64,000 nucleotides of DNA, taken from assembly GCF_036855935.1 (NCBI RefSeq), contig NZ_JASPFK010000001.1:3758986-3822985 (forward strand), given 5' to 3'. Made by a program: the position numbers and the translations under genes. The notes under the pieces are model-generated. The model worked only from the letters and a program-made list of their open reading frames with translations. It made no database searches and was not told the origin of the DNA. Positions within the stretch are counted from its first letter, which is position 1. Each line of letters opens with the position of its first letter. The DNA comes from Sphingomonas sp. LR60. GTDB lineage: Bacteria; Pseudomonadota; Alphaproteobacteria; Sphingomonadales; Sphingomonadaceae. Positions 37,438 to 46,425 of this stretch are shown in pieces.

Positions 37438-38123
37438 GCCGCTTCGTCCTGCGCGACGATCGTCAGCGGCGGTTCCCCGTCGTGCGCCCGTGCCCGGACG
37501 CGCGGCGCTTCCCGCTCGGCAAGCGCGGCGAGCGGTGCGACCAGCCGCTCGCGCTCGAGCAGTTCGGCGCGCGCGGCGGTGCGCAGTCGCGCCGCGACCG
37601 GCATCGCGACTAGATTGGCCAGCAACGCGCCATATAAAGTGGCCAGCAGCGCGATCGCCATCGCCGCGCCGATCGCCTGCGGGTCGCTCATCCGCGTGAA
37701 CATCGCGACCAGCCCGATCAGCGTGCCGATCATCCCCATCGCGGGGGCGGTCTCGGCCATGCTGGTCCAGCATTCGACGACGATCCGGTGCCGCTCGGCA
37801 CGCTGGCGACGCGCGGTGTCGAGCGCCTCCTTCACCACCGGCGCCTGCACACCGTCGACGATCAGCACCACCGCCGCCGCGATATCGGCGTCGCGGATCA
37901 CGCTGCGGTCGAGCGCATGGACGCCGTGGCGCTGCGCGATCCGCGCCAGCGCCGCGATCTGCTCGAGCCGCGCATCGGCACGGAAGCGGCGACGGGGCAG
38001 CGTGGCCAGCGCGAGCAGCGCGCGCACCAGGTCGCGCGACGGCGTGCGCAGGATGGTCGCCAGCATCGTGCCGCCCAGCACGATCGCCAGCGCCACGGGG
38101 TCGAGAAGCAGCGCGGGAGTCAT
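37434..38123 (-). CDS. PomA/MotA-like stator protein (second stator, A subunit)
   Basis: 229 residues, four membrane helices: two near the N-terminus (LLLDPVALAIVLGGTMLATI region) and two later (PAMGMIGTLIGLVAMF and AAMAIALLATLYGALLANLV), separated by a cytosolic torque loop. The GMIGTLIGLV...DPQAIGAAMAIALL pattern is of the PomA type rather than the MotA type seen at 47760. ATG 38123 lies 13 bases beyond the -12 C of a sigma-54 site, implying an almost leaderless mRNA. Confidence 0.85.
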   Translation of the reverse strand: MTPALLLDPVALAIVLGGTMLATILRTPSRDLVRALLALATLPRRRFRADARLEQIAALARIAQRHGVHALDRSVIRDADIAAAVVLIVDGVQAPVVKEALDTARRQRAERHRIVVECWTSMAETAPAMGMIGTLIGLVAMFTRMSDPQAIGAAMAIALLATLYGALLANLVAMPVAARLRTAARAELLERERLVAPLAALAEREAPRVRARAHDGEPPLTIVAQDEAA

Positions 38124-38135
38124 GCCCGACCCTCT

Positions 38136-38151
38136 GCAAGCCACGGGCCAA
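38136..38151 (-). promoter_or_regulatory. Sigma-54 (-24/-12) promoter of the PomA-like/MotB-like/flgA operon
   Basis: Minus-strand TTGGCCCGTGGCTTGC: GG and GC are 10 bases apart, and TTGG and TTGC match the consensus although CACG is CCCG. The expected +1 is near 38124, one base before the ATG. Confidence 0.7.
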
Positions 38152-38285
38152 GTGAGTCGGGCGCTCGTACGGTCGGCAGCGCGGCGCACGGGCGGCAAGC
38201 GAAATTGCCGGCAACCGGCAAGCCTTTGCCGGACGGACGCCAGGCTCCTTGGGTCATAGCGCTAGCGACCCACCGTCCACATGAT

Positions 38286-38301
38286 TTGGCACGGCCTTTG
38301 C
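38286..38301 (+). promoter_or_regulatory. Sigma-54 (-24/-12) promoter of the flgB operon
   Basis: TTGGCACGGCCTTTGC matches the -24/-12 consensus with exact 10-base spacing. The expected +1 is near 38313, giving a 33-base leader with GGAGGA before the flgB ATG. It differs from the SLT-flhA site by one base. Confidence 0.88.
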
Positions 38302-38345
38302 TTAATAGCCTCGTGCACCTGTCGTGCATGGAGGAGTTGGGGCCG

Positions 38346-38696
38346 ATGGCCGAGGGATTGTTCGGAGTTCACGCTGCCGCGCTGGAGGTGCGTGCACAGC
38401 GCATGGGCGTGCTGGCGTCGAACATCGCCAATGCATCGACGCCCAATTTCAAGGCGCGCGACATCGACTTCACCACCGCGCTCAACGCGGTCGAGAACCA
38501 GCCGGGTGGCGTGGATGCGGATCTGGGCGGTGCGCTCAAGTATCGCGTGCCCACCAACCCGTCGATGGACGGCAACACCGTCGAGCTTTCGACCGAACAG
38601 ACCGCCTTCGCCGAGAACGCCGTGCAATATCAGAGCACGCTCGCCTTCCTCAACGGGCGCATCGGGCAGATCACCCGCGCGCTGAAGGGAGAATAA
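38346..38696 (+). CDS. flgB: Flagellar proximal rod protein FlgB
   Basis: 116 residues. FGVHAAALEVRAQRMGVLAS followed by NIANASTPNFKARDIDF is the standard FlgB N-terminus; QYQSTLAFLNGRI is the C-terminal rod helix. ATG 38346 was chosen over 38328 from the family start and the GGAGGA upstream. First gene of the flgB-to-flgJ operon. Confidence 0.95.
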   Translation: MAEGLFGVHAAALEVRAQRMGVLASNIANASTPNFKARDIDFTTALNAVENQPGGVDADLGGALKYRVPTNPSMDGNTVELSTEQTAFAENAVQYQSTLAFLNGRIGQITRALKGE

Positions 38697-38699
38697 GCC

Positions 38700-39110
38700 A
38701 TGTCGGGCACTCCGATGACGGTCTTCCAGGTCGCGGGCCGCGCGATGTCGGCGCAGTTGACACGGATGAACACCACCGCGTCGAACCTCGCCAATGCCGG
38801 CGGCGTCGCGGGCACCGAAGACGCCGCCTACAAGACGATGAAGCCGGTGTTCCGCACCAGCTTCGATCAGGCGAGCGGGCTGTCGACCGTCGACGTGCAG
38901 CAGATCGTCACCGCGGGCGAGAAGCCCACCAAGCGCTACGATCCCAATCATCCGCTCGCCGACAAGGACGGCAACGTCTTCGACGCGGCGGTCGATGAAT
39001 CGCGCGAGCTGGTCGACATGATGGAGACCGCGCGCAGCTACCAGAACAACGTCGAGGTGATGCAGACCGCCAAGACGCTGATCCTCGACACTCTCAAGAT
39101 GGGTCGCTGA
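38700..39110 (+). CDS. flgC: Flagellar proximal rod protein FlgC
   Basis: 136 residues. AGRAMSAQLTRMNTTASNLA at the N-terminus and the C-terminal RSYQNNVEVMQTAKTLILDT are characteristic of FlgC. It starts 3 bases after flgB and forms part of the proximal rod. Confidence 0.95.
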   Translation: MSGTPMTVFQVAGRAMSAQLTRMNTTASNLANAGGVAGTEDAAYKTMKPVFRTSFDQASGLSTVDVQQIVTAGEKPTKRYDPNHPLADKDGNVFDAAVDESRELVDMMETARSYQNNVEVMQTAKTLILDTLKMGR

Positions 39111-39112
39111 CT

Positions 39113-39823
39113 ATGACCACCACCGCCATTTCCGCCACCGACAAGGCCGCGCAGGACGCGATCTACGCCGCCGCCGGCGTCGCACAGGCCAAGCCGAAGA
39201 CCAACGCCACCGCCACCACCGGGCAGGCGACGCTGGGCCAGAAGGACTTCGTGCGCCTGATGACCGCACAATTGCAGTTCCAGGATCCGATGAGCCCGCA
39301 GGACAATACGCAGATGGTCGCGCAGATGGCGACCTTCTCGCAGGTCGCCGGGATCAGCGAGATGAGCAGCACGCTCGCCGGGATCGCCAACCGGCTCGGT
39401 ACGACCTCGTCGAGCGACGCGATGAGCTTCGTCGGCCGCACCGTGCTGACCGAGGGCAAGACCGCGTACGAGCGGTCGTCGGGCGGGATCATGGGCGCGG
39501 TCGAGCTGCCGAACTCGGCGACCGACGTCGATGTCACGATCACCGACAAGAACGGGCTGGCGGTCAAGAACATCCAGCTCGGCAAGCAGGACGCCGGCTC
39601 GGCGGACTATAGCTGGGACGGCAAGGACGAAGCCGGCAACAAGGTCGAGAACGGCCCGTACACCGTCACCGTCGAGGCCGCGAACGGCAGCACGATCGTC
39701 GCCGCCAAGTCGCTGGTGTGGGCGCCGGTCGAGACCGTCAGCCTGTCGGCCGGCGCCGAACCCGTCCTCAACGTCACCGGCCTCGGCAAGGTCGATCCCG
39801 CCGCGGTCCGCAAGGTCGCCTAA
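39113..39823 (+). CDS. flgD: Flagellar hook-capping protein FlgD
   Basis: 236 residues. TLGQKDFVRLMTAQLQFQDP with MSPQDNTQMVAQMATFS is the conserved FlgD N-terminus; the middle and C-terminal part carries the FLG-D/Ig-like fold (YSWDGKDEAGNKVENGPYTV). It caps the growing hook and is discarded. It follows flgC by 2 bases. Confidence 0.95.
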   Translation: MTTTAISATDKAAQDAIYAAAGVAQAKPKTNATATTGQATLGQKDFVRLMTAQLQFQDPMSPQDNTQMVAQMATFSQVAGISEMSSTLAGIANRLGTTSSSDAMSFVGRTVLTEGKTAYERSSGGIMGAVELPNSATDVDVTITDKNGLAVKNIQLGKQDAGSADYSWDGKDEAGNKVENGPYTVTVEAANGSTIVAAKSLVWAPVETVSLSAGAEPVLNVTGLGKVDPAAVRKVA

Positions 39824-39861
39824 TCTCTTCGTTTTCCCGAATTACCCGCAGGAGTACCCCC

Positions 39862-41160
39862 ATGTCCTTCTTCACTTCGCTCTCGGGCCTCCAGGCCATG
39901 CAGACCGACATGTCGGTCATCAGCCACAACCTCGCCAACGTCTCGACCAACGGCTTCAAGAAGAGCCGGACCGCCTTCGCCGACGTCATCTCGTCGAACG
40001 TGTCGACCGATCCGCGCAAGATGGTCGGCTCGGGCGTGTCGGTGAAGGGCACCGTGCAGCAATTCTCGGACGGTTCGTCGAACCAGACCAAGAGCGCGCT
40101 CGACATGCAGATCCTCGGCGAAGGCTTCTTCGTCGTGAAGTCGACCGGCCTGTCGGACCAGGTCAACTACACCCGTACCGGCGCGTTCACGGTCGACGAC
40201 AGCCGCAACGTGATCGACGCGCAGGGCAGCTATCTGATGGTCTACCCCGTCGATAACGACGGCAACGTCACCGCGACCGGCGACAAGTCGCTGACCAACC
40301 TTCAGATCCAGCCGACCAGCGGCTCGCCCAAGAAGACCGAGAACGTCGCCACCAAGGTGCAGATCCCGTCGACCGCGACGATCAAGGATCCGGCCAAGTT
40401 CAAGCGCACCGACACCTCCACCTACAACAACTCGGTCGCGACCCGCGTCTATGACGCGAACGGCAATCCGATGACGATGACCAGCTATTACGTCCGCACG
40501 GCGGAAGGCGACCCCAACGCGAAGGACGCCAACGGCGATCCGCAGCCCAACACCGGCACGTGGCAGGTCTTCACGTTCGTCGGCGACCAGCCGCTGACGC
40601 CGAAGGGCGCCGTTGCGAACAGCCCGATCACGCAGGTCTACGATACGAAGGGCGCGCTGATGGCGCCGACCACGATCAAGTTCGAGGATTTCATCCCGGC
40701 GTCGGGCGCAGCGGCACAGGGCATCACGCTCGACCTGACCGGCTCGACCCAGACCGCCGCCGCCGCCGCGGTCAGCAACCGCGTGCAGGACGGCGTCGCG
40801 GTCGGCCAGCTGGTCGGCATCACCGTCGATGACGCCGGCATCATCAAGGCGAGCTATTCCAACTCGGACATCGTGCCGCTCGGCAAGGTGGCGATCGCCA
40901 AGTTCTCGGCGCCGACCGGCCTGCGCCAGGCGGGCAGCAACTATTGGCAGGCGACGGGAATCTCGGGGAAGGCGACGCTCGGCTTCGCCGCGGCGGAAGG
41001 CTTTGGCAGCCTGAAGTCGGGCCAGCTCGAGGGCTCGAACGTCGACATCACCGAGGAGCTGGTCAACCTGATCGCGGCGCAGCGCAACTTCCAGGCGAAC
41101 TCGAAGGCGCTCGATACCGCGACGCAGGTGTCGCAGTCGATCTTCAACATCCGCGCCTGA
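39862..41160 (+). CDS. flgE: Flagellar hook protein FlgE
   Basis: 432 residues from ATG 39862, with AGGAG 8 bases upstream. MSFFTSLSGLQAMQTDMSVI and SHNLANVSTNGFKKSRTAF form the N-terminal D0 helix; the C-terminus has SNVDITEELVNLIAAQRNFQ. The middle is the hook surface domain. The frame upstream to 39718 is the flgD shadow. Confidence 0.96.
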   Translation: MSFFTSLSGLQAMQTDMSVISHNLANVSTNGFKKSRTAFADVISSNVSTDPRKMVGSGVSVKGTVQQFSDGSSNQTKSALDMQILGEGFFVVKSTGLSDQVNYTRTGAFTVDDSRNVIDAQGSYLMVYPVDNDGNVTATGDKSLTNLQIQPTSGSPKKTENVATKVQIPSTATIKDPAKFKRTDTSTYNNSVATRVYDANGNPMTMTSYYVRTAEGDPNAKDANGDPQPNTGTWQVFTFVGDQPLTPKGAVANSPITQVYDTKGALMAPTTIKFEDFIPASGAAAQGITLDLTGSTQTAAAAAVSNRVQDGVAVGQLVGITVDDAGIIKASYSNSDIVPLGKVAIAKFSAPTGLRQAGSNYWQATGISGKATLGFAAAEGFGSLKSGQLEGSNVDITEELVNLIAAQRNFQANSKALDTATQVSQSIFNIRA

Positions 41161-41192
41161 GTTTGGCTGTCGGTCCGTCGGAGAGGATGTAA

Positions 41193-41945
41193 GTGGACAA
41201 GCTGGTCTATACCGCGGCGACCGGTCTGCGCGCGCACATGCAGTCGCAGGCCGCGATCGCCAACAATATGGCGAACGTCTCCACCACCGGGTTCCGCGCC
41301 GATCGCGTGGTGTTCGACCGGATCATCCTGTCCGACGGCTCGACGCAATTGTCGGCGCGCCAGCCGACGTCGGAAGAGGTGCGCGACGCCGATCGCGCGC
41401 CGGGCGTCATCCAGCAGACCGGCCGCCCGCTCGACGTCGCGATGGGCGATGCCGACAAATGGCTGGCGGTGCAGGCGTCGGACGGCTCGGAAGCCTATAC
41501 CCGGCGCGGCGACCTTTCGGTGTCCGCCTCGGGCACGCTCCAGACCGGCGATGGCTTCATCGTCATGGGGCAGGGCGGCCCGATCACCGTGCCGCCGTAC
41601 GATTCGATCAGCATCGGATCGGACGGCTCGATCTCGATCGTGCCGCAGGGCGACAAGACCGGGCAGACCACCGTCGTCGACCGGCTGAAGGTCGTGTCGA
41701 GCAAGGGCAGCGATGCCGTGAAGGGGCTCGACAATCTGATGCGGGTCCGCGGCGGCGGCGTGATGCCCGCCGATCTCGACGCCGGGGTCACCAGCGGTGC
41801 GCTGGAAGGCTCCAACGTCAACATGACCCAGGCGCTGGTCGACATGATCGAGAACCAGCGCAGCTACGAAGTGCAGGCCAATTTGCTGAAAGAGGCCCGC
41901 TCCATGGACGAATCGAGCGCATCCGTGATGCGCCTGCCGGGCTGA
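41193..41945 (+). CDS. flgF: Flagellar distal rod protein FlgF
   Basis: 250 residues from a GTG start at 41193 with GAGAGG upstream. DKLVYTAATGLRAHMQSQAA and IANNMANVSTTGFRADRVVF match FlgF; the C-terminus EGSNVNMTQALVDMIENQRS is the rod/hook family helix. It lies between flgE and flgG as usual. Confidence 0.95.
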   Translation: MDKLVYTAATGLRAHMQSQAAIANNMANVSTTGFRADRVVFDRIILSDGSTQLSARQPTSEEVRDADRAPGVIQQTGRPLDVAMGDADKWLAVQASDGSEAYTRRGDLSVSASGTLQTGDGFIVMGQGGPITVPPYDSISIGSDGSISIVPQGDKTGQTTVVDRLKVVSSKGSDAVKGLDNLMRVRGGGVMPADLDAGVTSGALEGSNVNMTQALVDMIENQRSYEVQANLLKEARSMDESSASVMRLPG

Positions 41946-41960
41946 GGAAGGACCTGACCG

Positions 41961-42752
41961 ATGACCACCGCCGCCATGCACATCGCGCGTACCGGGCTGG
42001 ACGCCCAGGACACGCGGATGCGCGTCATCTCGAACAACCTCGCCAACGTCGCGACGACCGGCTTCAAGCGCGATCGCGCCGCGTTCGAGACGCTCTCCTA
42101 TCAGGTGGTCACCGCGCCGGGCGCGCAATCGACCGGTGAGACCAAATATGCGACCGGGCTCAACCTCGGCACCGGCGTGCGCGTGCAGGGCACGTCGCGC
42201 ACCGAGACGCAGGGGTCGATGAACCAGACCGGCAACAGCCTCGACCTCGCGCTCGATGGCGGCGGCTATTTCCAAGTGCAGATGCCCGGCGGTCAGCTCG
42301 GCTATACCCGCGCCGGCAATTTCTCGCGCTCGCCCGAAGGGTTGCTCATCACCAGCCAGGGCTATCAGGTGATGCCGGGGATCACGATCCCGACCAACGC
42401 GACGCAGATCACGATCGGAACCGACGGCACCGTCACCGCGACGATTCCGGGGCAGACCGAGGGGCAGAACCTCGGCCAGCTTCAGGTCGCCAGCTTCCCG
42501 AACCCCGCGGGCCTCGAATCGAACGGCGACAACTTCCTGCTCGAGACCGCGTCGAGCGGCGCGGCCAATATGGGCGTGCCCGGCGAGGACGGCCGCGGCC
42601 GTGTGCGGCAGGGGACGCTGGAGGCGAGCAACGTCAACGTCGTCGAGGAACTGGTCGACATGATCGAGACGCAGCGCGCCTATGAGGTCAATTCGAAGAT
42701 GATCTCCGCCACCGACGACATGCTGAAAACCGTTAACCAAAATCTGTCATGA
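41961..42752 (+). CDS. flgG: Flagellar distal rod protein FlgG
   Basis: 263 residues. AMHIARTGLDAQDTRMRVIS then NNLANVATTGFKRDRAAFE is the FlgG start; the C-terminus is SNVNVVEELVDMIETQRAYE with the final [12 protein letters not shown]. It is the main distal rod subunit. It overlaps flgH by four bases. Confidence 0.96.
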   Translation: MTTAAMHIARTGLDAQDTRMRVISNNLANVATTGFKRDRAAFETLSYQVVTAPGAQSTGETKYATGLNLGTGVRVQGTSRTETQGSMNQTGNSLDLALDGGGYFQVQMPGGQLGYTRAGNFSRSPEGLLITSQGYQVMPGITIPTNATQITIGTDGTVTATIPGQTEGQNLGQLQVASFPNPAGLESNGDNFLLETASSGAANMGVPGEDGRGRVRQGTLEASNVNVVEELVDMIETQRAYEVNSKMISATDDMLKTVNQNLS

Positions 42753-43492
42753 GTCGCATCATGATGATGTCGTTCTCCTTTCGCCGGATTGGCGTGATCG
42801 TCGGCGGCGTGCTCGGTGCCGCCGCCGCGGTCCCGCTGGTGCCCGCCCCCGCGCACGCCAGCGTGTTCGGCAAGCTGCTCAAGAAGAAGCCCGGCGAGGA
42901 CTTCAGCGCCGCGCGCGTCGAACCGGTCGCGCCGGTGCCGACCGCGCCGGTCGCCGACGGCGCGATCTTCCAGGCATCGACCGGCTATGCCGCGCTTTAC
43001 GAGGGGTGGCGCGCGCGCCGGGTCGGCGATCCGCTGACGATCGTGCTGGTCGAGCGCACCGCGGCGTCGAAGTCGTCGGCGTCGAAGATCGATTCGAAGG
43101 GCTCGTTCGGCCTGACGCCCCCGACCACCGGTCCGCTGGGCGGCTTGCTCAGCTCCAGCGACATCGGCGCCAGCGGCAACCGCGGCTTCAACGGCACCGG
43201 CGCGGCGGACCAGTCGAATTCGCTGTCGGGCGAAGTGTCGGTGACGGTCGCGGAAGTCTATCCCAACGGCACGATGCTGGTGCGCGGGCAGAAGCGCGTG
43301 ACGCTCAACCGCGGTGACGAATTCGTGCAGATCAAGGGCATCGTCCGCTTCGCCGACGTCGACCGCGACAATCGCGTCGACTCGACCCGCGTCGCCGATG
43401 CGCAGATCGCCTATACCGGCAAGGGCGACGTAGCCCGCGCCAGCCGCCAGGGCTGGCTGTCCCGCTTCTTCCAGGTGGTGAGCCCGTTCTGA
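42749..43492 (+). CDS. flgH: Flagellar L-ring protein FlgH, no lipobox
   Basis: 247 residues. The body [20 protein letters not shown] with [20 protein letters not shown] and the tail [13 protein letters not shown] are typical of the outer-membrane L ring. FlgH is normally a lipoprotein, but the signal here ([13 protein letters not shown]) has an A-x-A type cleavage site and there is no Cys anywhere in the protein. ATG 42749 overlaps flgG; ATGs a few codons later are alternatives. The stop shares a base with flgI. Confidence 0.93.
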   Translation: MSRIMMMSFSFRRIGVIVGGVLGAAAAVPLVPAPAHASVFGKLLKKKPGEDFSAARVEPVAPVPTAPVADGAIFQASTGYAALYEGWRARRVGDPLTIVLVERTAASKSSASKIDSKGSFGLTPPTTGPLGGLLSSSDIGASGNRGFNGTGAADQSNSLSGEVSVTVAEVYPNGTMLVRGQKRVTLNRGDEFVQIKGIVRFADVDRDNRVDSTRVADAQIAYTGKGDVARASRQGWLSRFFQVVSPF

Positions 43493-44587
43493 TGCTGCGC
43501 ACGCTCTTCATCGCGCTGCTCGCGCTGATCGTCTCGGTCCCCGCGCATGCGGACCGGATCAAGGATCTCGGTGGCTTCCAGGGCATCCGTTCGAACCAGC
43601 TGACCGGTTACGGCGTGGTGGTCGGGCTGCCCGGCACCGGCGACGACAATCTCGAATATACCGTCCAGTCGGTGAAGGCTGTCGCGTCGCGCTTCGGTCT
43701 GCAATTGCCCGCCAGCGCCAATCCGGGGCTCAAGAACGCCGCGGTGGTGCTGATCACCGCGGAGCTGCCGCCGTTCGCCAAGCCGGGACAGCGGATCGAC
43801 ATCACCGTCGCCTCGATGGGCAAGGCCAAGAGCCTGCGCGGCGGGGCCTTGGTGCTCACCCCGCTGCTCGGCGCCGACGGACAGGTCTATGCGATGGCGC
43901 AAGGCAATCTCGCGGTCGGCGGGCTGGGTGCGGAGGGCGCGGACGGGTCGAAGATCGTCATCAACGTCCCCTCGACCGGACAGAATCCCCGAGGGCGCCA
44001 CCGTCGAACGCTCGGTCGCGACCGGTTTCGCCGACACGCCATTCCTCACCTACAATCTCGCGCGCGCGGATTTCACGACCGCGCAGAACGTCGCCGCCGC
44101 GATCAACCGCAAGCTCGGCTTCGGCTCGGCGCAGGCGACCGACGCGGTGTCGGTCGCGGTGCGCGCGCCGGTCGGTGCCGACGTCCGCGCGACGCTGATG
44201 AGCGAGATCGAGAATCTCACCGTCGATTCGGCCGAGCCGCCCGCCAAGGTGATCGTCAACGCGCGCACCGGCACCGTGGTCATCAACTCCGCGGTCCGGC
44301 TCGCCCCCGCGGCGGTGACGCATGGCAAGCTGACCGTCCGCATCGACGAGAGCCAGCGCGTCAGCCAGCCCGCCCCGCTCAGCAACGGTCAGACCGCGCT
44401 GGAGAACCGCTCCAACGTCCAGGTCACCGAGGAGAAGAAGCCGATGTTCCTGCTCTCGCCGGGGCCGAAGCTGGCCGATGTCGTCAAGGCGGTGAACGCG
44501 ATCGGCGCGTCCCCGGCCGACCTCGTCGCGATCCTCGAGGCGCTCAAGGAAGCCGGCGCGCTCAAGGCCGAACTGGTGGTGCTGTAA
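43492..44587 (+). CDS. flgI: Flagellar P-ring protein FlgI, frameshifted at about 43982
   Basis: Periplasmic P ring around the rod. The signal peptide [20 protein letters not shown] precedes [20 protein letters not shown], the classic mature start; the C-terminal part in the other frame holds [19 protein letters not shown] and [20 protein letters not shown]. Removing one base at about 43982 turns TGQNPRG into [13 protein letters not shown] and gives 364 residues, normal for FlgI. It overlaps flgH by one base and flgJ by one base. Confidence 0.9.
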
Positions 44588-44937
44588 TGAGCGACGCGAT
44601 CGGCGCCATCACCGGCCAGACCGGGCTCGACACCGGGCTCTCGCGCAGCGCGACGAAGCAGAACCTCGACAAGGCCGCGCAGCAGTTCGAGTCGGTGTTC
44701 ACCGGCATGATGCTGAAGTCGATGCGCCAGGCGAAGCTCGCCGACCCGCTGATCGACAGCAAGGCGATGGACACGTTCCGGGACATGAGCGACCAGAAGG
44801 TCGTCCAGAACATGGCCGAGCATCACCCGCTCGGCATCGGGCAGGCGATGAGCAAGTTCCTGGCGCAGTCGCAGCCGGAGCTGGGCGCGGGTTCAGCCGC
44901 CGCTCCTGAGGCGAAGCTGAGCTTGTCCAAGCCCTGA
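44587..44937 (+). CDS. flgJ: FlgJ rod-binding domain protein (no muramidase domain)
   Basis: 116 residues. [20 protein letters not shown] and [20 protein letters not shown] are the FlgJ N-terminal rod-capping domain. The C-terminal peptidoglycan hydrolase domain of enteric FlgJ is absent; an SLT protein in the flhA operon probably replaces it. The ATG shares a base with the flgI stop (TAATG). Confidence 0.93.
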   Translation: MSDAIGAITGQTGLDTGLSRSATKQNLDKAAQQFESVFTGMMLKSMRQAKLADPLIDSKAMDTFRDMSDQKVVQNMAEHHPLGIGQAMSKFLAQSQPELGAGSAAAPEAKLSLSKP

Positions 44938-44947
44938 CCATTGTCCG

Positions 44948-44975
44948 TCATTGCTTCGCTACGCTCGCAATGACT
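44948..44975. repeat. Short palindrome in the flgJ-flgK gap
   Basis: GTCATTGCTTCGCT then ACGCTCGCAATGAC form an imperfect inverted repeat; the same motif occurs at about 10551 and 61015. It may end part of the flgB-to-flgJ transcript. Confidence 0.6.
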
Positions 44976-45076
44976 GAGTGGAAATGCGAGCAGGGTATGC
45001 CCTTCGTTCCACCCGCGTGCGAATGACCCCACCCCTATCAACCTGATCTTAACCCGAATCGTGCGACTCTCACCGC

Positions 45077-46420
45077 ATGAGTGATCTGCTCTCCCTTGGC
45101 GCTTCGGGCGTGCGTACGTATCAGACGGCGCTGGCGACGACGTCGGAGAACATCGCGAACGCCGGCAATGCGTCCTACGTTCGGCGCACCCCCAGCATCC
45201 GCGAGATCACCGGAGGCAACGGCTGGAACAACTCGTCGCCGAACGGCATGGGGTCGTCGGCCTCCAGCATCCTGCGCGCCGGCGACGCCTATGCCGATCA
45301 GACGCTGCGCACCGCATCATCGGACCTGTCGCGCACGCAGGCCGGCTCGGTCTGGCTCGAGCGGATCGAAACCGCGCTGAGCAGCGGCGGCCTGTCGTCG
45401 CGGCTGACCGGCTTCTTCGCCGCCGGCACTGCGTTGCAGGCCGATCCGTCCTCCACCGCCTTGCGCGCCGGGATGCTGAGCGCCGGCTCGTCGGTCGCCG
45501 ATGCGTTCGGCGTGACCGCGCGCGCGCTCGACGATGCCGCGGGCGAGCTTGACGGGCAGGCGGTGCAGGGCGCCGCCGAACTGTCGCGGCTCAACCAGGC
45601 GATGCTCAAGGTCAATCAGGGGCTGGTGCGCACCGCGCCAGGGACGTCGGCGATGGCCGGATTGATGGACCAGCGCGACGACCTGCTCCAGCAGATGAGC
45701 GCCCTGAGCGACATCGACGTCAAGCTCGACGATTACGGCCGCGCCACGGTTCGCGCGGGCGGACCGAACGGCCCGGTGCTGGTCGATCCGAAGGACGCCA
45801 GCGAGGTCGCCTATGGCCGCACCGGCAGCAACGTCGCGCTCGCGGTGCGTCCGTCGAGCGGCACGCCGACGCTGTTCGATCCCGAAGGCGGGTCGCTCGC
45901 CGGCATGGTCGAGGGTGCGCAGCGGATCTCCTCGGCACGCGATGCCCTGGGACGGGTCGCAACCGACCTGACCCAGACGGTCAACGATCTGCAAGCCGCC
46001 GGTGACGACCAGAAGGGCAATCCCGGCACCGACTTCTTCAAATCGAGCGCAACCGATCCGACCTCCTTCACGGTCAAGCTGAACTCCGGCGACCAGATCG
46101 CGGCCGCCGGGCGTGCGGGCGGCTCGCGCGATGCGTCGAACCTCGCCGCGCTGGCGGGCAAGCGCACCAGCATGGGGTTCGAGGGCAGCGTACAGGCGCT
46201 GGTCACCGACAATGCCGCCACGCTCAAGCAACGGCGGCTGGTCGCGGATGCGCAGACCACGATCCGCGACGGCGCCGTCACCACGCGCTCCGAACTGACG
46301 GGCGTGAACCTCGACAACGAAGCGATCGACCTGCTGAAGTTCCAGCAGGCATATCAGGCGTCGAGCCGCGTCATTCAGGTCGCCAAGGAAACCTTCCAGT
46401 CGATCCTCGAGATCAGGTAA
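45077..46420 (+). CDS. flgK: Flagellar hook-filament junction protein FlgK (HAP1)
   Basis: 447 residues, short for FlgK. The N-terminus LLSLGASGVRTYQTALATTS and SENIANAGNASYVRRTPSI form the D0 helix; the C-terminus SELTGVNLDNEAIDLLKFQQ then AYQASSRVIQVAKETFQSIL is diagnostic. FlgN is the expected chaperone. It starts 139 bases after flgJ, so it may have its own promoter; none was recognised. Confidence 0.95.
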   Translation: MSDLLSLGASGVRTYQTALATTSENIANAGNASYVRRTPSIREITGGNGWNNSSPNGMGSSASSILRAGDAYADQTLRTASSDLSRTQAGSVWLERIETALSSGGLSSRLTGFFAAGTALQADPSSTALRAGMLSAGSSVADAFGVTARALDDAAGELDGQAVQGAAELSRLNQAMLKVNQGLVRTAPGTSAMAGLMDQRDDLLQQMSALSDIDVKLDDYGRATVRAGGPNGPVLVDPKDASEVAYGRTGSNVALAVRPSSGTPTLFDPEGGSLAGMVEGAQRISSARDALGRVATDLTQTVNDLQAAGDDQKGNPGTDFFKSSATDPTSFTVKLNSGDQIAAAGRAGGSRDASNLAALAGKRTSMGFEGSVQALVTDNAATLKQRRLVADAQTTIRDGAVTTRSELTGVNLDNEAIDLLKFQQAYQASSRVIQVAKETFQSILEIR

Positions 46421-46425
46421 GCGTC

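Noticed and set aside
43492..44587. The flgI frameshift as a programmed or regulatory frameshift
   Set aside because: No slippery heptamer or conserved context, and eight other genes show the same kind of one-base lesion.
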